From Epichloe hybrida (lineage: Eukaryota > Ascomycota > Sordariomycetes > Hypocreales > Clavicipitaceae), in contig JAFEKR010000091.1 of assembly GCA_019022495.1 (NCBI GenBank), positions 1 through 64,000 on the forward strand: a stretch of DNA of 64,000 bases, read 5' to 3'. Of this stretch, positions 23,205-33,888 are shown piece by piece. Positions within the stretch are counted from its first letter, which is position 1, and every line of letters starts with the position of its first letter. A model generated the notes under the pieces. That model did no database searches. It was not told the DNA's origin and was given only the letters and a program-made list of their open reading frames with translations. A program made the position numbers and the translations under genes.

Positions 23205-24701
23205 CTACTCGTATGCATCTGCCAGGTTGCGCATGCGCTGGCGCAATTGTGAGGGGTCCATTCTCTCTGTCCCTAAACTCACTTGGTGACTTTTCACATC
23301 TTCTTCCCCAATGACTATGATCTGGCTGTATCCATTTACCCGGGCGTCTCGAATTTTGGACCCCAGTGAACGCGCCGTGTAATCGACATCGACTGCCAGA
23401 CCCGTCGGATTTGCAAGCTCACCGGTGGTTATTGGTTCGCCTGCCGTTTTTTTTAAACCCAGAAGCACATCCTTTACTTCGCCGGCCCAGTCCAGAACAG
23501 GTTGGGACGTATTGATGGTGAGAATGATGGCTTGGCGTGGGTTTAGCCAAAACGGCCACTTGCCGTCGTAAGATTCGATGAGCAATGCCATCAATCGTTC
23601 AACTGAGCCCAGCACGGCTCGGTGGATCATGACCGGTCGCACCGGGCCATACTCTGCCAGCAGCGCAGGGTCAGCGGTAGTCTCGCCTCGTGCTTCGTAC
23701 TCTGGGGCGGGAGCCTGGTACTCGAGCTCAAATCGTTTGGGCAGCTGAAAATCCAACTGTATTGTCGCCGTTTGGTGCTCTTTCCCGTCCGAGTCTTTGA
23801 TCGCAATGTCAATCTTGGGTCCGTAGAAGGCACCATCGCCTTCATTGACGCTCCATTCCATCCCGGACGAGTCCAGTGCTCGTTTGAGACGGTCCTCTGC
23901 TCTGTCCCACTCTTCCTTGGTCCCGATGAAATGGTCCCTCGGTCGCGTGGACAGAGCCAGCCTGTAGCCCACACCCAGCCTCAGCACATTATACACCGCT
24001 TTGACGAAATCCAGCGTCTTGGTGATCTCCTCCTCCACTTGGCACGGTCGGCAGAAGATGTGTCCATCGTCCTGGTGGAATCGACGCACGCGCGTCAAGC
24101 CAGATAGAGCGCCCGAGATCTCGTTCCTATGCAGGGGACTGAAGTCGGCATATCGTACGGGCAGCTCTCGATAACTGTGGACCTTGGACGCGAAGATGAG
24201 GCAATGACCTGGGCAGTTCATCGGTTTCAAGCCATATTCATCGTCCGCCTCCATGTCATGCGTTGCGGCACCGCGGTCGCTACCACAGCAAGCGGAAGAC
24301 TGTTCCTTCTCTGCCTTGTCTTTTGCTTGATGGGTGTTGCCCTTGACGGAATACATGTCGCCGGCGTAGTTCTCCAGGTGGCCTGATTTGGCCCACAGTG
24401 CCTTCTTATATATCGTCGGCGTGATGACCTCTTGGAAGCCGTATCGTACGTACTGTTTGCGCAGGAAATCAACCAGCCGGTTGAAGATCCTGGCTCCGTT
24501 CGGGAGGAAAATGGGCGAGCCGGGGCTGTACACGGAGGTGATGAACAGCTCTTGTTGTTGGCCCAGCTTTCGGTGGTCCGGCGGATCGGCCTTGTCGTTC
24601 TGTTTCTGCGAGTATGGGCGGCGCGAAAGGCAGGCTGGACAGGTCCATTGGGCGCGTGCTATGCGCAGGACTGCTGGGCGAGAGGCTCGTGAGCGTATCA
24701 T
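23205..24701 (-). CDS. MST1: Mitochondrial threonyl-tRNA synthetase
   Basis: A single exon of 498 residues from the ATG at 24701. It charges mitochondrial tRNA-Thr. Seen: an Arg-rich presequence (MIRSRASRPAVLRIARAQW). The class II core follows: motif 1 region (FLRKQYVRYGFQEVITPTIY), the zinc/threonine site (LKPMNCPGHC), motif 2 (YADFSPLHRNEISGAL and RVRRFHQDDGHIFC) and motif 3 (HRAVLGSVERLMALLIE). A C-terminal anticodon-binding domain (PRQAIILTI to IIVIGEEDV) completes it. The N-terminal editing domains of cytosolic ThrRS are absent, as in yeast Mst1. An insertion of about 35 residues with QAKDKAEKEQSSACCG sits in the catalytic domain before the CPGH site. An in-frame Met at 24830 would lengthen the presequence by 43 residues. 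Confidence 0.94.
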   Translation of the reverse strand: MIRSRASRPAVLRIARAQWTCPACLSRRPYSQKQNDKADPPDHRKLGQQQELFITSVYSPGSPIFLPNGARIFNRLVDFLRKQYVRYGFQEVITPTIYKKALWAKSGHLENYAGDMYSVKGNTHQAKDKAEKEQSSACCGSDRGAATHDMEADDEYGLKPMNCPGHCLIFASKVHSYRELPVRYADFSPLHRNEISGALSGLTRVRRFHQDDGHIFCRPCQVEEEITKTLDFVKAVYNVLRLGVGYRLALSTRPRDHFIGTKEEWDRAEDRLKRALDSSGMEWSVNEGDGAFYGPKIDIAIKDSDGKEHQTATIQLDFQLPKRFELEYQAPAPEYEARGETTADPALLAEYGPVRPVMIHRAVLGSVERLMALLIESYDGKWPFWLNPRQAIILTINTSQPVLDWAGEVKDVLLGLKKTAGEPITTGELANPTGLAVDVDYTARSLGSKIRDARVNGYSQIIVIGEEDVKSHQVSLGTERMDPSQLRQRMRNLADAYE

Positions 24702-25119
24702 GGTGATGGTGGCTTTCAATGGCAGCCGGGGCTGCACATTGATGATGGTTGAAGGTTGTCGAAAACCCGACCTTCTCAGCTCATTGCTGAAGCCATTGGC
24801 ATGGGCTCCACCCCGTGCGCCGCGGTGCATTTACATGCTGGTGGTACAGTGGGGTGTAGCAGTCCAGCAGCATGCAGTGCTCTCTACTCATCTGCGACCC
24901 CCTCTATATCGCGGGGAACAGAACCCCCGCCAAACTTGCTGGCGGGACAACTTCTTTTCGAACTTGTTCGCCCTCTCGCCCTTTCGCCCGTTCGCCTCGC
25001 CATCTATAACTCCGTCGGGGCTTGAATGCCGTCTCTGCTGCTCGCCTCAGAGGCCAGTCATCGCATAAGAAGCGGGCAAAGCAGACTGACGGACCCGAAG
25101 CCGCGCGAGCACAGCAGCC
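24702..25119. promoter_or_regulatory. Divergent promoter MST1/KAP120
   Basis: It separates the ATG codons of the mitochondrial ThrRS and the karyopherin. The MST1 reading frame stays open into this region up to 24830, so part of it may be coding. No known regulatory motif stands out. Confidence 0.45.
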
Positions 25120-28100
25120 ATGAGCTCAGCCATGAGCTCAGCCATGAGCTTCGCCATCGAGGTCCCGGGCGAGGCCAATCCTCTTACTCTCGAGACTCTT
25201 TGTCGAACACTGCAGTCCGCCACTGGCAACGATCATGCCCAGAGACAAACCGCCGGTCAGCAACTTGCGGCATGGGAGCAGACACCCGGCTACTACTCCT
25301 CGCTGCAGGTAAGTCGACTCCTCCGAAACATGCGCTGCGAAAACGTCAACTAACCCATGTCCCAGGCCGTTTACCTCGATAAAGCAGCCCCCAGCGACGT
25401 TCGCTTCTTGGCCGTGATTCAGCTGAAGAATGGAATCGACAAGTACTGGAGATTGTTTGCTCAAGCAAAAAACGGCATCAAACAAGACGAAAAGAATCTG
25501 ATACGGTCTCGCCTATTCCAAGGCACCATCGACGAGGAGGAACGAAACCTTGCCATGCACAATGCTTTTGTTGTGGCCAAGGTCGTCCGAATTGATTATC
25601 CGACAGACTGGCCCGATGCTCTCCCCAGCATAATAGGCCTCTTGCGGTCTAGCAAAGATGTGAATCAGCAACGGCTTTACGGCACTCTTCAAGTATTGCT
25701 TCGGGTCGTCAAGGAGCTGGGCACAGCGCGGTTAAAGAAGTCGCAGACGGCTCTGCAGTCGGTGACGCCCGAGATTGTCTACGTTTTGAACGAGATCTAC
25801 GCCGAGAAGTCCGCTGCTTGGTTGTCGTTCCTTAGCAGTAGCCAGGGCTCAGAGAGCGACGCCAACGCCGCCATGTTCAATAGCTTACTAGCTCTCAAGA
25901 TCCTTCGACGACTCGTTGTTGTTGGCTACGAACGGCCACATACGGATAACTCGGTGGAGCAATTTTGGTCTCTATCTCAGAATCAATTCGGTCAACTACT
26001 TGATGGCTTTGTCGGTCAAGATTCGACGCTGCCCTCGAATTATCAGGGCGTCGTCGGCAAGCATCTTCTTCAATTCACGAAACTACACATTGACATGGCC
26101 GAGAAACATGCCGCTAGCTTTTCCATGTTACCAAACTCCCTTCCACTCGTACACGCGTACTGGGATCTGGTGTCGAGGTTTGCTGACGTCTTCGACGCGT
26201 CTGGCGGTATTCGTCAGGGAACAGGAAACGCCAGCACACCTAAAGCCAAAGTCGAAGGCCCTCTGCAGGAGAGATTGGCGTTGAAGGGCTTGCTGCTACT
26301 TCGAGCCTGCATCAGAATAGCCTTCCAGCCTGTCCAGACGTTCAAGTACCGTACACCTGAGGTCAAGGCAGAACAGGACCAGGCGAAAAACAAAATCAAA
26401 ACTGAATTTTTCAAGGATGATCTGGTCATTCAGATCGTAAATTCCATCATATCGCACCTCTTTGTCTTTCGGCGTTCAGATCTCGAGCTGTGGGAGCAAG
26501 ACCCTGAGGAATGGGAGCACCAAGAGCAAAGTGAGGGCAACGCCTACGAGTGGGAGGTTCGCCCTTGTGCTGAAAAGCTGTTCCTGGATCTGCTCACAAA
26601 TTTCAAGCAGCTGATAATACCCCCTTTGCTTTCATACTTCCAGACCGCGCAGTCCCCCCAATCTGACATCGCCACGAAGGAAGCCGTGTACACGGCCATG
26701 GGTCTGGCGGCCGCCCATGTTTCCGAGGTGTTTGACTTTGACGGTGTTCTGTCATCGACGATTGTTCATGATGCTCGGCAGCAAGGCGGCTTGTACAAAG
26801 TATTGAGAAGACGTATAGCCATTCTCATAAGTCAGTGGGCACCTGTTAAACTTGCAGATGAGAGTAGGCCGTTGGTGTATCAAGTCTTCCAGCATTTCTT
26901 GAACCCCAACGACGAAACCAACGACTTGGTGGTACGGATTACTGCAGCGAGGCAGCTCCGATGGATTGCCGACGAACTCGGGTTCGCCGTGAAGGCCTTC
27001 CTGCCTTATACGGCGGACGTGCTGTCTCAACTCATACAACTTGTTCAGAGCGTCGATGTGGACGAGACAAAACTCGCCATTCTGGAGTCGGTTCGCATTT
27101 TGGTGACTCGAATGGAGGAAGAGGTTTCTCAGTTCGGCGACCAGTTGATGGCAGCACTTCCCAGTGTATGGCAGGGTTCCGGCACGGAGGAGTACATGAT
27201 CAAGCAGGCTGTCATTGCCATCTTTGCTGCGCTCGTCATGAGCATGGGAGACAGGTCCCAGCGGTATCAGAACTTCATGATCCCCTTGATCTCCGAGGCA
27301 GCGCGGCCGGGATCTGATCTTCACATACACCTCATCGACGAGTCACTCGAGCTGTGGAACGCAATCCTCATGCAAAGCAAGGCACCGCTGGCCCCTGAGG
27401 TGATTGGGCTGGTGGACTTGGCTCTTCCCCTCCTCGAATATCAATCAGACACTGCATCCCAAGCCCTTACTGCCATAGAATCGTACATCCTCATCGCCCC
27501 TGCGGCCATGCTCGCGGACGGCTTGCGCCGCCACACCCTGGCAGCACTGTCCGGCACACTTGACTCCAAGAGTCGTGAACAAGTCCGCCTGGGCACCGTC
27601 TGCATAGAATACATGATCTGTGCAGCTGCAGAGTTTGGCGGCTGCGCCGGCATCTCCGCCATTGTCCAAGACATGCTCGAAACAGGCTTCATGAACAAGA
27701 TCATGGTCAACCTCCACGATGCATGGGAAGCGCATCAGACTACGGGCCCCAACCGGAAGATCAGCAAGCTCAACACCATCACCGAGGGGGACTACTTTGC
27801 CATTCTCGCGCGCATAGCACTGGCTGAGCCCAGCACGTTTGTGCACATGCTCACTGCCTTTGGTGGCTTGGACCAAGTCTGGCCCTGGCTCGCAGCAGAG
27901 TGGTTCTCCCACCTATCCAGCATGGACCACCCGGAACGACAGAAACTGTACCTCCTCGGCCTGACGAGACTACTGGAGCTTTCGTCGCCGATGCAAGAGC
28001 AGGCACTGGCCAAGCTGCAAGACTACTTTGACATGTGGACCCTCGTCACGCTTGAAGTCCAAGAGGGCAATGCCAGTGGGCCAGATACTCTTGTCTGGGG

Positions 28101-28341
28101 CGACGACCTGGAAACCACAGAGTACGATACCCCAAAGAGCATCTTGGCGCAGCAGGCCATGGCGAAGGACCCGGTCCATCGCGTACCTACCTTTGATTTC
28201 GCAGCCACCAGGCTGCAGGATGTGGTGGCCAGGGTGGGCGGCGAGGCTGTGTTTGAAGACTATTGGGTTGCAAATGTGGACAAGGATGTGCTGAGGAGAT
28301 TCAGGGAGCTTGCGAGTGCGGCGAGGCAGTTGTACCTGTGA
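25120..28341 (+). CDS. KAP120: Importin-beta family karyopherin (Kap120/importin-11)
   Basis: Two exons, 25120-25308 and 25366-28341, encode 1054 residues, the normal length. It carries cargo through nuclear pores with Ran-GTP. Seen: the importin-beta N-terminal domain (about 35-125), with QTAGQQLAAWEQTPGYYSSL, then VRFLAVIQLKNGIDKYWR and IRSRLFQGTIDEEERNLAMH, typical of the importin-11/Kap120 branch. The remainder is HEAT-type helical repeats. The C-terminus has VPTFDFAATRLQDVV and FRELASAARQLYL, a block I associate with Kap120 orthologues. The 57-nt intron has CTAAC 15 nt before CAG. The N-terminus starts with three near-identical 12-nt units, so ATG codons occur at 25120, 25132 and 25144; the first was chosen by default. 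Confidence 0.93.
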
Positions 28342-29984
28342 AGATGTGATGAATGCCATGATTGAATAGAATGAATACAATGAGATGCAAGTCTGTATCG
28401 TTTCTTTTGGCAGCAGATGTTGTGAATCTGGAAGCATACAGCCTGATATGGCTTTGCAAAACTCTCTACAAATTCACTTAGAATGATATGGCTCTACACG
28501 AAATCTACCCGACACGACACATCTACCTACGAATGTTTGTACGACATGGACGAGCCGTCGTCTCTGTTATTGTAATAGATTCACTTGGTCGACGTCAGAC
28601 CTGGTCACGGGCCAGCCGCGTTTGCAAGTTTTCGCGTTTTCGCGCTTCCATTTGCCAAAGACAATTATTTAAGAAGGAACGAATCTGCCACCGCCACACT
28701 CCTTTGCCCCCCCCCCCCCTCCCCCCTTCCCGTACCTCACTCCTCCATCAACAAGCGTACTAATTATGGTGAATTCCCTAGTTTGTTCTTTTATCAGAGT
28801 TCATCACCATCCTACCACCTCCCACGTCCACAGACCACATCGGAGCACACAGTCTTGCCGTACAAGATTGCTGCTGACTGACAGTCGACCTCAGAGGAGT
28901 ACACGTCGTCTCATGTCGCCAGGATCATCAGCTTGAAAACGAACCCGAATCTATCTGAACCCAAGGCATTTTTGTTTGGCGAGCCAATTAGCTTCAAATA
29001 TCAGCAGCAGAAGCAGGCATGGACTCAGCAGTTTCCTGGCCAAGAATTTGGCACTACCTTTTCCAAGTTTTATGTTGCTCGTAAGAATGGAGCTAAAGCT
29101 TAGTATGCTTTGCTCCTTACACCTCATAAATCCGCGAGTAATTTCCCTGAAAACACAAGGCCTAATGGTGAACAAAATGGATGAGGCGTCTAGCCCCGGA
29201 GGCCAGCCAGGGTAAGCACCAGGACCATATCTAAGGCATGCTCCATCCCCATTTCCCCCTAACAAAAGTGTCTAGACACAGCTATCACATCTTACTATAA
29301 TAAGGGCATTCGAGTATGGGAAATCTGCCCACAGCCTATTAACTCGGGAAAGCCACGCGATGGCGTTGCACCATGCGCGAACAAAAGGTAGGCCAGCCTT
29401 CCTCCTATCTTCTACCCGCTCCGCTCCGCTCCCTCTTTCTCGTCTACTCTTTCCCCTATCCCCTCTTCTTTTGCACTACAGAGTGTGAGTACTCGAATGT
29501 CTCATTCTACGTCTTCGTGACCACTGGGGATTCTCGACTTTTGACTTTTTTCCACTGTCTGTTCGGGTGGCGGTCGGCGGAAGCGATGGAAGGAACTTGA
29601 TGGTGGGGATGGACGGCTGGGAACGAAAGCATGAAGCAGAGGAGGTCTATAACGAAGCAATCGAAATGAGCATGTACTTGGCTACTTCATCATCATGAGA
29701 CAATGAGGCTTCCCTGCATCCGATTCTGTTTGCCTTGTGAAATAGTGATATAATCTGGCATGTGCCCTATTTGATTTATACAGTACGTTAGCACATGGGC
29801 AGTATATGCTGAGCACATGTATGCCATTTTGCCTGCTATATGCACCACCCTGGATATAAGACGACCTTTTTTTTTTGGAGCCGAGATTTACTGTAAGACC
29901 GTGGAATCCCGTCTTGAACAACTAACCTATCAACGACAGAGTATCAAGACGATCCATTCCCCGCCGCGTTTCCAAGAAGGAATT
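28342..29984. other. Long intergenic region, 1.6 kb
   Basis: Sparse non-coding DNA between KAP120 and the second Zn2Cys6 gene. It has a C-rich run (about 28708-28727) and several pyrimidine-rich stretches (29400-29470). I see no credible gene, tRNA or mobile element. It marks the start of the less conserved part of the window. Confidence 0.5.
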
Positions 29985-30083
29985 TCACATTAGAATTGTA
30001 TCGAATCCCCATAGCACATTATCCCAGCTCATCGTCTTGATGTCGAAATCCGCTTCTAGCGTCTGCCACCGCTGAGTTGCATC

Positions 30084-30155
30084 CATCGGCATGCCCTGCG
30101 ACGTGATGCTCGGCCCATCCATCGGCATGCCCTGCGACGTGATACTCGGCTCATC
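30084..30155. repeat. 36-bp tandem duplication in the regulator's C-terminal frame
   Basis: Two adjacent 36-bp units (30084-30119 and 30120-30155) that differ at few positions. In the downstream frame of the Zn2Cys6 gene they encode a 12-residue repeat with PSITSQGMPMD. The length is a multiple of three and the frame is kept, which argues that this segment was translated when the duplication arose. Confidence 0.8.
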
Positions 30156-31806
30156 CATCCGGGTCATGTCCGCCTGATCTGGCATTCGGTACGGAGGATG
30201 CACGGGGGTGTTGACAGAGCCGGACGATACCGCGTCGGCGAGGGCCGAAACAATGAGGTCGGCAACATTGTACTTTTTCAGCATGTGCGACGAAAAGTCC
30301 AGAAACTGGTCTACAGGTTCGAGTCCTCTTGCATCTCGCCCAGCAGCCGCCACGCCTCGAGCATGTCCGGCCGCTGGCCCTCCAGGTCTCGAATCTCGGC
30401 GCCCGAGCACACGTCCAGCAAGAAAATGTTGCTGGCGAGCAGCAGGGCGCGGAGAGAGATGTTGGCTCCCAGACGGGGGATGATCCATGGATAATCCGAC
30501 CTGATGACCTTTTGCATCGAGACGATGTCCCGTGCGCAGCCGAGACACACGTCGTAGGACAAGGACAACCTCTGGTCGGCGCTCGCAAAGGACGGGAAGC
30601 GCAGGTGGGCGATGCACCGCTGGATGTAGATCAAGCAGTTGATGTGGATGCTTTGGAACACAAACGAAGAGTGTTGCTCGCCACGCAGCTCTGGAATCTC
30701 GCCGAGCTTCCTCAGGGCAAGGTGGCACGGCAGGTTTCTCTGAAACTCTTCCAACTTGGCGTTGTACTCGTGAAGCTTTTCCTGCTTGTGTTCGTGTGTA
30801 CTGAGCCGGGATAGCGGGCAGCTGTCGACGAACTCACGACCAATTTCTGCGAGCCGGATCCGCAACAAGAAGTAAGAGAGGTCGGTTTGCTGGATCTGCA
30901 CGTTGGGGAGAGGCTGCTCATTGCCGTTCGTGGCACAGCCCAGCACACTGCTCGGCTTGTTGACGGCCATGTGTTGCGGATGGATGGTGTATACTCCTTC
31001 GTGGGGCCCTGGAAATAAAGCAAGGAACCTTGGCACGCGGGCGTTAGTTTCTGGAATCTGTCTTCTGGGAAAGTCTCGTCTGGACTCCGAGCTGGACTCC
31101 GAGGTGTAGTGCCGCATGAAAAAGCCAAAGCTCACCAGTCAAGGGTGGTATTGTCCCACCACAACCGTCGTGCCATCTCGATTTCCATCGGGGAGTTGAG
31201 GCCCAACTTCTCCCCCGGCAGGTCGACGCGGTGGATGCCCAGTTCACGGGCCATTGCTATCGAGGCGTTGACGAGACTGCGGTTCCGCACCGAGCTTCCT
31301 TCTATGTAGCATGATACCTTGGTCAGGATAGTGTGAGCTTGCAAGCATACTATGCTAGTGAGACCACGCCTCGTTACTTCGTCGGAAATGGCAAACGCGG
31401 CGTCTATCCATGTTGCGCACTGCGAGCCCGCCCCTGAATGGCTCTCGAACAACCTGCTCACATCATCACCAAAACAGCTGGCATGTGTCACGGAAGCAAT
31501 CATGCAGAGGAAGAGCAGCAACTCGTCCAGAGACACCGGCTTCTGCTCCTGTATGCTGGTGTAGATGGTTTGCATGCAGAAGAGCAGTGTCGGGACGTGG
31601 ATGGTGGGACTCAAGATGGTCCAGTCTGAAGTAAAGGTGTTTACGATAGTGCATGCCTCATGATAGAGTGGAAGGTATATGCACATCTGGCGTGCTCCGG
31701 AGCCAACCTGCCCGGTGGAGGCGTCTTGCAGAATATAACAGGGCTTCTTGATGAGTCTGATGGGTGATAGATGGAACGAGATGCTGGCATCAAAGAAGCT
31801 CTCGGC

Positions 31807-31885
31807 CTTTTTGGGGCAAAACCGAAAGGCAGATTCGCAGTCAGTTTTTTGGGACAAAACCGAAAGGCAGATCCGCAGTCAGTTT
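31807..31885. repeat. 38-bp tandem duplication inside an intron
   Basis: Two near-identical units containing AACCGAAAGGCAGAT and GCAGTCAGTTT lie head to tail at the 3' end of intron 1 of the second regulator. Since 38 is not a multiple of three, the repeat is tolerated only because it is intronic. Each copy contributes a CTGAC branch-like motif, so the transcript carries duplicated branch sites. Confidence 0.75.
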
Positions 31886-33235
31886 GGTGACGTCAGATGT
31901 TCAATGGAAGAAGTTGCATTATCCTTTGAAACAATCAAGAAAAGACAAGGGACGGTTGCTTACAGGGGACGTGCATGTGAGCGCGAGCCGCGGCTTGTTC
32001 AACATCAAGTTGCCGTCAGACCATATAGCATCAGCGGTGATTTGCTTCCGAGTCGATGTTTCTAGAGGGGGAAGATGGCGAGCCGGGGTGTCTGGAGCAA
32101 GCTGCAGCTGATTGTGGTGTTGGCGCTGGTCGTGATGGCCATCGGTCCGGTTTCCCGGGGACGACTGCGCAGCTGCTCGGGACACATACAGCCCCGTGAT
32201 GTAGTTCTCCAGCTTTCCAAGCCGGGCCTCAATGTCTGCTTCCGGATAGAGCACGGGGACGGGCTCGCTGCTGTCTCGAGAAAGTGGTGGCTCGGGCAGC
32301 AACCGCTGCAGCGGCATCTGAGATGCAGCGTCGGGCCTGTTCTCGGCAGCGGCGGCCGGGTCAGGCTCCTGGAGCCCGTAAAACTGAAGGCACTCGACGC
32401 CGCGGGACGTGCAGTTGGAGCAGGGAAAGTCGCGCGAGCATCGTATCTTGCGCCGGCGACATGACCGACAGGCAATCGGCCGCTGGCGCCATTTCCGTCC
32501 CATGGCTGAGCAGTGAGGGGACTCGGGGACTCCTTTGGAGACGGGATGGTGGGTCTGATGAATCCTGACAAGAAGTGGTGGCCGTCCAAAAGTGCGTGTG
32601 AGTGTGTGTGTGTGTGATGGTAACTTTACGTATGTACGGAGTAGGGCACCGCAATCCGTACGCTGGCTGATTGCTCGGCTGATTGCTTGGCTGGTTGCTG
32701 GACTTTCTGGTGTTCTGGTGCCCAGGGCACATTTGGATGAAATACTCGGTTCCGAAACTTCGATGCCGAACGTTCCTTTTTGATTGCCCGAAGGCGCCAA
32801 CTAGGTCACGAAAGTGCTGGTGGGCCAATCAGACCAAGGGTAGATACGAGGTACTTATTTTTCCCTGGAAATTACACCATAATAGAAGTCCTGGCAGCTT
32901 CTCTCAGTACAAAGAGATACTTCGCATAGATCACACGCTTGCGGTGTTTGGAGATACCTTGTATGTACAGTATTAAGCCAGAAATGGGTCCTTCAGCCAC
33001 TTAAAGGGATGGCGGTGGACTTTGGAAGGAGGTTGGTTACATGGTGACGCACCTTCCCCTGGGGATACGCCACATGTGCACTGCGGATTTGCGGAAAATT
33101 ATCTGCGGGCATTCAGCAGTGGAGCCTCTAAGTCCTAATTAGGTAGGCGGTGGAAAATTACTGCATATGCTAAAGACCACACTGTATTAGTGCAAATTTA
33201 CCCTGATCCGTCAATGTGTCCATCGGTCAGTCAGT

Positions 33236-33405
33236 CAATCGGCCAGTTCAGTCAATCGGCCAGTCAAGTCAATCGGCCAGTCAAGTCAATCGGCCAGTCA
33301 AGTCAATCGGCCAGTCAAGTCAATCGGCCAGTCAAGTCAATCGGCCAGTCAAGTCAATCGGCCAGTCAAGTCAATCGGCCAGTCAAGTCAATCGGTCAGT
33401 CAGTC
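33236..33405. repeat. Minisatellite, ten 17-bp units
   Basis: The unit is CAATCGGCCAGTCAAGT. It starts at 33236 and recurs every 17 bp up to 33389. Units 2 to 9 are identical by eye; the first and last differ at a few positions, and GTCAGTCAGTCAATC flanks both sides. The uniform core suggests recent expansion. 17 is not a multiple of three, so it is not coding. Confidence 0.92.
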
Positions 33406-33796
33406 AATCGATCAGTATCTGCCTGCCACTATATTCGCCGGGACCCCTTGCCACTATGAGGGGCGGCCAACTGGGCAGGCAGTCCGGCCAATCAAGATGC
33501 TTGCTCGCATTGACGGTTACACAACATCTCGCTTCTGTGCGCCTCCCTCCTCACGTGGCACCCCCCCTCCGATATAGTCGGCTCCGACGGTATCGGGCTC
33601 TTAGAACTCCCCGCAGACGGACGTCCCTGAGGGAAGTTGTGTAGACAACGCGGCCGAGAGAGGGTGGCAGCCTCAGGAGCTATCCCGCGAAAAAAAAGAA
33701 ACTCTGGCCAATCGGGGTTTTCTGTGACATAAAACAGTCCACAAGACTCTCTTCAGCCCGATAGTACTTCTTGGTACGATGTTACTCTCATATGAG

Positions 33797-33804
33797 TATA
33801 AATA
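33797..33804 (+). promoter_or_regulatory. TATA box of the P450 gene
   Basis: TATAAATA lies 85-92 nt upstream of the P450 ATG, an appropriate distance for a core promoter with a short leader. TATA-driven promoters in fungi are typical of regulated rather than constitutive genes. Confidence 0.55.
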
Positions 33805-33888
33805 AGTAGCCTCTGACCCCTCTCCTCTCCTCCATTTCCAAAAAGTCCTCCCTACATCCATAAGGCTGATGACATTTTTTCGCCCATC

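Larger units (their letters stand above)
29985..32503 (-). pseudogene. Zn(II)2Cys6 transcription factor with apparent C-terminal frameshift
   Basis: Minus strand exons 32503-31964, 31806-31136 and 31028 onward. The intact frame ends at TAG 30313-30311, giving 642 residues. The zinc cluster is complete: CRSCRRRKIRCSRDFPCSNC then TSRGVEC (C-x2-C-x6-C-x5-C-x2-C-x6-C). A fungal regulatory domain follows (LWWDNTTLDW, LLRIRLAEIGREFVDS). Immediately at the stop, another frame continues without a break for about 110 codons to 29985. It has protein-like composition, including a tandem 12-residue repeat and the ending SWDNVLWGFDTILM, and no intron can join the frames. So either one base has been lost near 30315, or the protein is naturally shortened, or the assembly has an error. 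Intron 1 (157 nt, 31963-31807) contains a 38-bp tandem duplication. The divergent neighbour is a P450 gene. Confidence 0.7.
32504..33888. promoter_or_regulatory. Divergent region between regulator and P450
   Basis: About 1.4 kb between two divergent ATG codons. It includes a GT microsatellite (about 32597-32617), the 9-mer TACGGAGTA at 32635-32643, the 17-bp minisatellite (33236-33405) and a P450 TATA box (33797). Both promoters lie here, so the minisatellite may vary their spacing. Confidence 0.6.

Noticed and set aside
23622..24107. 161-codon open frame antisense to the ThrRS gene
   Set aside because: Fully inside the strongly supported MST1 exon and without any domain pattern.
30300..30330. 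GGTTCGAGTCC, like a tRNA B box
   Set aside because: No A box or foldable cloverleaf upstream; it lies in the coding region of the Zn2Cys6 gene.
33236..33405. Regular repeats resembling a CRISPR array
   Set aside because: Units are directly adjacent with no spacers, and the DNA is eukaryotic.
33190..33644. Open frames across the 17-bp repeats
   Set aside because: All frames are open only because the repeat lacks stops; the unit is not a multiple of three.
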